Source: an uncultured Oscillospiraceae bacterium
GTDB lineage: Bacteria > Bacillota > Clostridia > Oscillospirales > Ruminococcaceae
Assembly: GCA_934539585.1 (NCBI GenBank)
Contig: CAKTCT010000011.1
Coordinates: 1-64,000, forward strand
Length of the DNA: 64,000 nucleotides
Direction: 5' to 3'
Below, piece after piece: positions 60,404 to 64,000 of the stretch. Position 1 is the stretch's first letter, and each line of letters begins with the position of its first letter. The notes beneath the pieces are model-generated. The model was not told where the DNA came from, did no database searches, and saw only the letters and a program-made list of their open reading frames with translations. Made by a program: the position numbers and the translations under genes.

Positions 60404-61684
60404 ATGAACGAGACCATGCGCTTTCAACAGGACCTTCCCATCCGCGGCTCCTACGACGTCATTGTGGCAGGCGGCGGCGTGGCGGGTTGCGCGGCGGCCT
60501 TCTCCGCGGCCCAGCGGGGGAGAAAGGTCCTGCTTATCGAGAAATCCAACATTCTGGGCGGCCTGGCCACCCTGGGACTGGTGAACCTGTTCGTCCCCAT
60601 GTGCAACGGCCGGGGCAAGCAGATCATCTTCGGCCTGGCGGAAAAGTGGCTCCGGGCCTCGGCTCTTTACGGCTACGACTCCATCCCGGCGGAGTGGAAG
60701 GGCGGCCCGCCCAAGGAACCCACCAAGGTCCGGTATACCGACTTCTTTTCCCCCTACATCTTCGCCATGCAGCTGACGGAGGCCATTACCGGCGCGGGCA
60801 TCGACCTGCTCTTTGACTGCGCCGCCGTCTATCCACAGATGGAGGGCGGGGTCTGCAAGGGCGTGATCACCGATTCCAAGTCCGGCCTGGAGTTCCGGGG
60901 CTGTAAGATGCTCATCGACACCACCGGCGACGCCGACCTGCTGCGCCGTTCCGGGATGCCGGTGGTTCCGGGACAGAATTTTGACTCCTATTTCGGCAAG
61001 ACCATCACCCTGGAGGGCTGCCGCCGCGCCGTGGAGGCCGGGGACATCCGTCTGGCTTACGGCGTGGTCTCCGGCGGAGGGGCCAGCCTTTACGGGGACA
61101 ACCAGACTCCCGGCGTGCCCCTGTGGTCCGGCCTTACGGTGGAGGACGTCTCCGCCTATTTGATTCACAACCAGAAAAGGATGCTGGACAGCCTGAAATC
61201 CCAGCCCCGGAAGGAGCGGGATGTGGCCACCCTGACCATGATGCCCAACTTCCGCACCACCTGCCATATCGACGGCGACTACACCCTGACTCTGTCTGAC
61301 TGCTACCGGCACTTTGACGATTCCGTCTGCGCCATCAACGATTTTGACCACCGGGATTACCTTTTCGAGGTCCCCCTGCGGACCCTGACCCGCCGGGGCT
61401 TCGACAACATGCTGACAGCGGGCCGCAGCGCCGCCGCCCAGGGTTACGCCTGGGATATCCTCCGGGTCATCCCTCCGGCCATCCTTACGGGGCAGGCTGC
61501 GGGAGAAGCGGCGGCTCTGGCTCTGGAGACCGGCTGTCCGGCGGCGGATGTGGCGATCCCGGAGCTGCAAAAGCGTCTGGAGGCGGCGGACGTTATGGTC
61601 CATTTCCCCGACGAGTATATCCCCGAGGACCGCACAGTCCGCATCCGGGACAATTCTGACGGGCATGCCGAGGGGCATATGTGA
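60404..61684 (+). CDS. FAD-dependent oxidoreductase (FAD_oxidored/succinate dehydrogenase-like fold)
   Basis: 426 aa. N-terminal dinucleotide-binding motif VIVAGGGVAGCAAAFSAAQ (residues 19-37) with the terminal Glu of the fold in LLIEK, an NILGGLATLGLVN loop, and a C-terminal AGRSAAAQGYAWDILRVIPP flavin-binding block. Resembles glycoside-catabolism-linked FAD oxidoreductases often found next to sugar-degradation genes. The substrate is not evident. Followed by the GH20-like gene after 54 nt. Confidence 0.88.
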   Translation: MNETMRFQQDLPIRGSYDVIVAGGGVAGCAAAFSAAQRGRKVLLIEKSNILGGLATLGLVNLFVPMCNGRGKQIIFGLAEKWLRASALYGYDSIPAEWKGGPPKEPTKVRYTDFFSPYIFAMQLTEAITGAGIDLLFDCAAVYPQMEGGVCKGVITDSKSGLEFRGCKMLIDTTGDADLLRRSGMPVVPGQNFDSYFGKTITLEGCRRAVEAGDIRLAYGVVSGGGASLYGDNQTPGVPLWSGLTVEDVSAYLIHNQKRMLDSLKSQPRKERDVATLTMMPNFRTTCHIDGDYTLTLSDCYRHFDDSVCAINDFDHRDYLFEVPLRTLTRRGFDNMLTAGRSAAAQGYAWDILRVIPPAILTGQAAGEAAALALETGCPAADVAIPELQKRLEAADVMVHFPDEYIPEDRTVRIRDNSDGHAEGHM

Positions 61685-61738
61685 CATCGGCCAAGCGTTT
61701 GGCCAGAATCCATCATCTTGAAAATTGGGGGAAGTGCT

Positions 61739-62707
61739 ATGGAAAAGCTTTGGAGCGTTCTGGTGCATCTGGGCACCAACATGTGGTATGAGGAAGGTAA
61801 CAGCCGGGGACAGCATGGCGATCCTGCGGATACCGGAAAAATATGGAAATCTCCCGCCTCCCCGGTGATGCGCTTTGACGAAAAAACCTGGGAGAAGTAC
61901 CGGGAGGAGCTGGTCCGGGCCGGGGTCAACATGGTCTTATTTGACCTGGGAGAAGGGCTTGTGTACCCCTCTCATCCGGAGTTGGCGTCTCAAGGCGCAT
62001 GGACGCCGGAGCGGATGGCCAGGGAGATTGAGACCCTCAAGTCCCTGGGCGTGGAGGCGGTGCCAAAGCTGAACTTCTCTGCCACCCACGACGCCTGGAT
62101 GGGGGAGTACTCCCGGAGGGTCTCCACCCCGGAGTATTATCAGGTCTGCCGGGAGCTCATCGACGATGTCTGCGCCATTTTTCATCCCCGGTTTTTCCAC
62201 ATCGGCTTTGACGAGGAGGTCTATGAGAACCAGAAGGAATACGACTACGTGGTGATCCGCCAGTACGACCAGTGGTGGGAGGACCTCCGCCGGATCAGCG
62301 GCTATGTGGAGGCCAACGGTGCCCGGGCTATGATGTGGTCGGACTTCGCCCGGGAGCACACCGAGGAGTTCATCCAGAAGTGCCCCAAGTCCATCGTCCA
62401 GTGCGTCTGGTACTACTTCACCCTCTTTGAGGGGGAGCTGCCCTACGCCAATCAGATTCGTATTCGGCCCTACAAGGCTCTGGCCGAGGCTGGGTTTGAC
62501 ATCATGGCCTCCGGGAGTCTGGCATATGAGGACCAGAACCTGGCCTGTCTGGCCCGGTACTGTGTGGACAATGTTCCCCATGAGCGGCTGCTGGGGTTCC
62601 TGCAGACCACCTGGGAATCCGTCACCCCGGAATGGGAGAAGCTCCTTCAGCGCAGCGCCAGTTCCGTTGAAGAAATCCGCCAGGAGCTGGGCGGGCGATT
62701 CCACTGA
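61739..62707 (+). CDS. GH20-like TIM-barrel protein (beta-hexosaminidase superfamily)
   Basis: 322 aa, cytoplasmic (no signal peptide). HIGFDEEVYEN (H154, D158-E159) matches the H-x-G-x-D-E strand of family 20 beta-N-acetylhexosaminidases. The start of the barrel and the tryptophan-rich end (YDQWWEDL, MMWSDF) also fit. It is shorter than true GH20 enzymes and the second Gly of the motif is Phe, so activity is uncertain. Start 61739 follows GGGGGAAG; a longer TTG frame is not supported. Co-transcribed with the FAD oxidoreductase. Confidence 0.7.
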   Translation: MEKLWSVLVHLGTNMWYEEGNSRGQHGDPADTGKIWKSPASPVMRFDEKTWEKYREELVRAGVNMVLFDLGEGLVYPSHPELASQGAWTPERMAREIETLKSLGVEAVPKLNFSATHDAWMGEYSRRVSTPEYYQVCRELIDDVCAIFHPRFFHIGFDEEVYENQKEYDYVVIRQYDQWWEDLRRISGYVEANGARAMMWSDFAREHTEEFIQKCPKSIVQCVWYYFTLFEGELPYANQIRIRPYKALAEAGFDIMASGSLAYEDQNLACLARYCVDNVPHERLLGFLQTTWESVTPEWEKLLQRSASSVEEIRQELGGRFH

Positions 62708-62720
62708 TTTTTGCAGGAAA

Positions 62721-62766
62721 AAAAGGTACCGAAGCCGTCCGGAAGGGGGCGGTTTTGGTACCTTTT
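62721..62766 (+). terminator. Terminator after the GH20-like gene
   Basis: 17-bp near-perfect stem AAAAGGTACCGAAGCCG / CGGTTTTGGTACCTTTT (62721-62737, 62750-62766), with the T run built into the stem end. Confidence 0.88.
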
Positions 62767-62843
62767 GGGTATGTATAGGGTTATGTTTGGGGAAGGGGGC
62801 ATGGCCGATTTTTCTGCCGGTGGGGGCGCGCGGCAGAATTTGC

Positions 62844-63320
62844 TTATTTTTCGTGGATCTGTTTGCCGGTGAGGTGTTCGATGGTGATCTCATAGAGCTG
62901 GACGGCCTGGAGGGATTTCCGGATTTCCTCCTCGGCTTCGTCGGCGGCGGGGTAGTACTTCATGGCCAACTCCCGGACCTTGGCTTCGGTGACAGCCGGG
63001 TCGTCGATTAGGCGGCAACGGCCGAAGACTACGGTGCTTTGGACATAGGGGGCCCAGTCGCCGTCCACGAAGCGCTGGTTTCCGTAAACGGTGAAGCAGA
63101 CCTTGTCGCTTTTTTTCAGGGCGTCGATTTTGTGGCCGGATTTGGCCCCGTGGAAGTAGATTTTTCCGGCGCCCCGTTCGTAAAAGTAGTTGACGGGGAC
63201 GGCGAAGGGGTAGCCGTCGTCGCCGTTGACGGCGAAAATGCCGCGTTTTTCCCGGAGGAGCAGTTCTTTGGCGTCTGCATCGGAAAGCTGGCGTTTGGTT
63301 CTTCGCATGGGTCGAAACAT
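62844..63320 (-). CDS. Pyridoxamine 5'-phosphate oxidase-fold flavoprotein (NimA-like)
   Basis: 158 aa split-barrel FMN protein. The N-terminal helix MRRTKRQLSDADAKELL is followed by GIFAVNGDDGYPFAVPVNYFYE and IYFHGAKSGHKIDAL, the pattern of the pyridoxamine-oxidase-like/nitroimidazole-resistance (NimA) group. Likely a flavin-dependent reductase of small molecules. Start at 63320 follows AGGAG; ATGs at 63326 and 63329 lie too close to it. The 235 bp upstream to 63555 hold no recognised feature. Confidence 0.9.
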   Translation of the reverse strand: MFRPMRRTKRQLSDADAKELLLREKRGIFAVNGDDGYPFAVPVNYFYERGAGKIYFHGAKSGHKIDALKKSDKVCFTVYGNQRFVDGDWAPYVQSTVVFGRCRLIDDPAVTEAKVRELAMKYYPAADEAEEEIRKSLQAVQLYEITIEHLTGKQIHEK

Positions 63321-63555
63321 GGTCATCATCTCCTGTATTCCGTATACCGGAAAATTCGCTGCGGCCTTGTACCTTGCAGCAGGCTGCGCAGCGGCGATCT
63401 GAGCGGCCGCAGGATTTTTTCCAAAGCGCTGGAAAGGTAGTGTTCGGTCCGGCCTTTCTCAAAATGGCGGCGGGGCAGGGCTCTCCCCGTCATCCGCCGG
63501 GGTCGAAATCCATCTTGCGGAGCCCTGGGCGCAGGAAAGGCGGCCGCAGACCGCA

Positions 63556-64000
63556 TCAGAGTTCAAACTCATCGCCGTCGTGGGCTATGGACACCGGATA
63601 TGGAAAATCCTTGCAGTAACCCAGAAGGTCGGACTCGCCGTTTTCGCCGTGCCATCTGTTCCCGATATGGGTGAAGATCAGGCGGTCGACAAGACTCTTC
63701 TTGAAAAACGGAGACGCGGTCTCCTGCTGGTAATGTGTCGCCTCGCAGATGAGAAGATCGAAGTGCTCTTTCAACAGGATCTTCGGATAATCCTGAAAAT
63801 CCCCCCGGAGATCCCCGGTGTGGAGAAGCCTTTTTCCGGTCGACTTGTCGGTGATTATATAGGCAAAGGTCACCGGCTTTACCGGAGACGAAGGAATGTG
63901 ATCGGTCGGATAGGCCTCGACAGTGATGTTCTCGTCCGAGTAAATCTCACCCGGTACAGTCAGCGAAAAGCCGATGAGATTTGGATCAATTTCCAGATGA
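63556..64000 (-). CDS. MBL-fold metallohydrolase, 5' end beyond the window
   Basis: Partial gene: the C-terminal 148 codons, still open at the window end. LLHTGDLRGD with the metal-binding Asp, ICEATHY and FTHIGNRWHGENGE are metallo-beta-lactamase fold features, and the ending IAHDGDEFEL is the usual C-terminal strand. Upstream codons through the window edge continue the fold (SLTVPGEIYSDENITVEAYPTDH in outline), so the frame is genuine. Substrate unknown; GC is lower than in most of the window. Confidence 0.8.
   Translation of the reverse strand, partial: HLEIDPNLIGFSLTVPGEIYSDENITVEAYPTDHIPSSPVKPVTFAYIITDKSTGKRLLHTGDLRGDFQDYPKILLKEHFDLLICEATHYQQETASPFFKKSLVDRLIFTHIGNRWHGENGESDLLGYCKDFPYPVSIAHDGDEFEL

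Noticed and set aside
63326..63555. 76-codon minus-strand frame upstream of the flavoprotein gene
   Set aside because: No ribosome binding site, arginine/proline-rich composition typical of spurious frames in GC-rich DNA.

Overview
The window looks like a chromosomal segment of a high-GC member of the Clostridia, most plausibly an Oscillospiraceae/Ruminococcaceae-type gut anaerobe (Flavonifractor/Oscillibacter-like). This rests on gene content and order: tig-clpP-clpX, rpsF-ssb-rpsR, rimP-nusA-ylxR-ylxQ-infB-rbfA-nrnA-truB-ribF, a PucR/CdaR-type regulator before ftsEX, and YesMN with an LplABC-type transporter. GC-rich codon use, Gram-positive Shine-Dalgarno sites and occasional TTG/GTG starts fit too. 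Genus and species are inference. No transposon, prophage, CRISPR array or tRNA was seen; both window ends cut a gene.

Layout. 0-2.1 kb: the 5' part of rnpB (minus strand, cut by the window start), then a GDPD phosphodiesterase and a DUF4434-type protein. 2.1-9.2 kb: rplS with a structured leader, three consecutive signal peptidase I paralogs, rbgA, an rnhB-yraN fusion, an M19 dipeptidase, a small Lsm-like protein and thrC. 9.2-17.9 kb: a DUF1540 protein, a metallophosphoesterase, tig-clpP-clpX, a sugar-nucleotide dehydratase/epimerase, a UMF1-type MFS transporter, a zinc phospholipase C-like protein and an orphan membrane protein. 18-27.8 kb, minus strand: rpsF-ssb-rpsR and the nine-gene translation/transcription operon. 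28-34.8 kb: CdaR-like regulator, ftsEX with two tandem M23 hydrolases, and a CtpA protease. 35-37.2 kb: apgM-like phosphomutase and a YitT membrane protein. 37.2-38.4 kb: no convincing gene, but a series of decaying copies of the yitT 3' end. 38.4-49.5 kb: tsaE-tsaB-rpiB-upp, a MATE pump, a repeat-bearing intergenic region with a candidate small RNA, a methyltransferase, DUF951, prfA, sua5-type tsaC, a GNAT, a coaE-lytic transglycosylase fusion and an M18 aminopeptidase. 49.6-62.8 kb: an accessory/catabolic region with TetR + ATC hydrolase, an LplABC-like importer with its divergent YesMN two-component system, BrnQ, an AraC regulator, and divergent FAD oxidoreductase and GH20-like genes. The window ends with a flavin-reductase-like protein and a truncated MBL-fold hydrolase.

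How it fits together. Most of the window is conserved information processing, protein quality control and cell-envelope remodelling. The carbohydrate region reads as one regulatory unit: YesM senses, YesN probably binds the repeats in the divergent control region, and the importer lacks its own ATPase. The sites most worth a second look are the CoaE-SLT fusion, the RNase HII-YraN fusion, the yitT tail graveyard, the repeated hairpin elements and candidate small RNA near 43 kb, and three sets of regular repeats in front of regulators (50.87, 54.5 and 60.26 kb). None of these is proven to be a new system from sequence alone.
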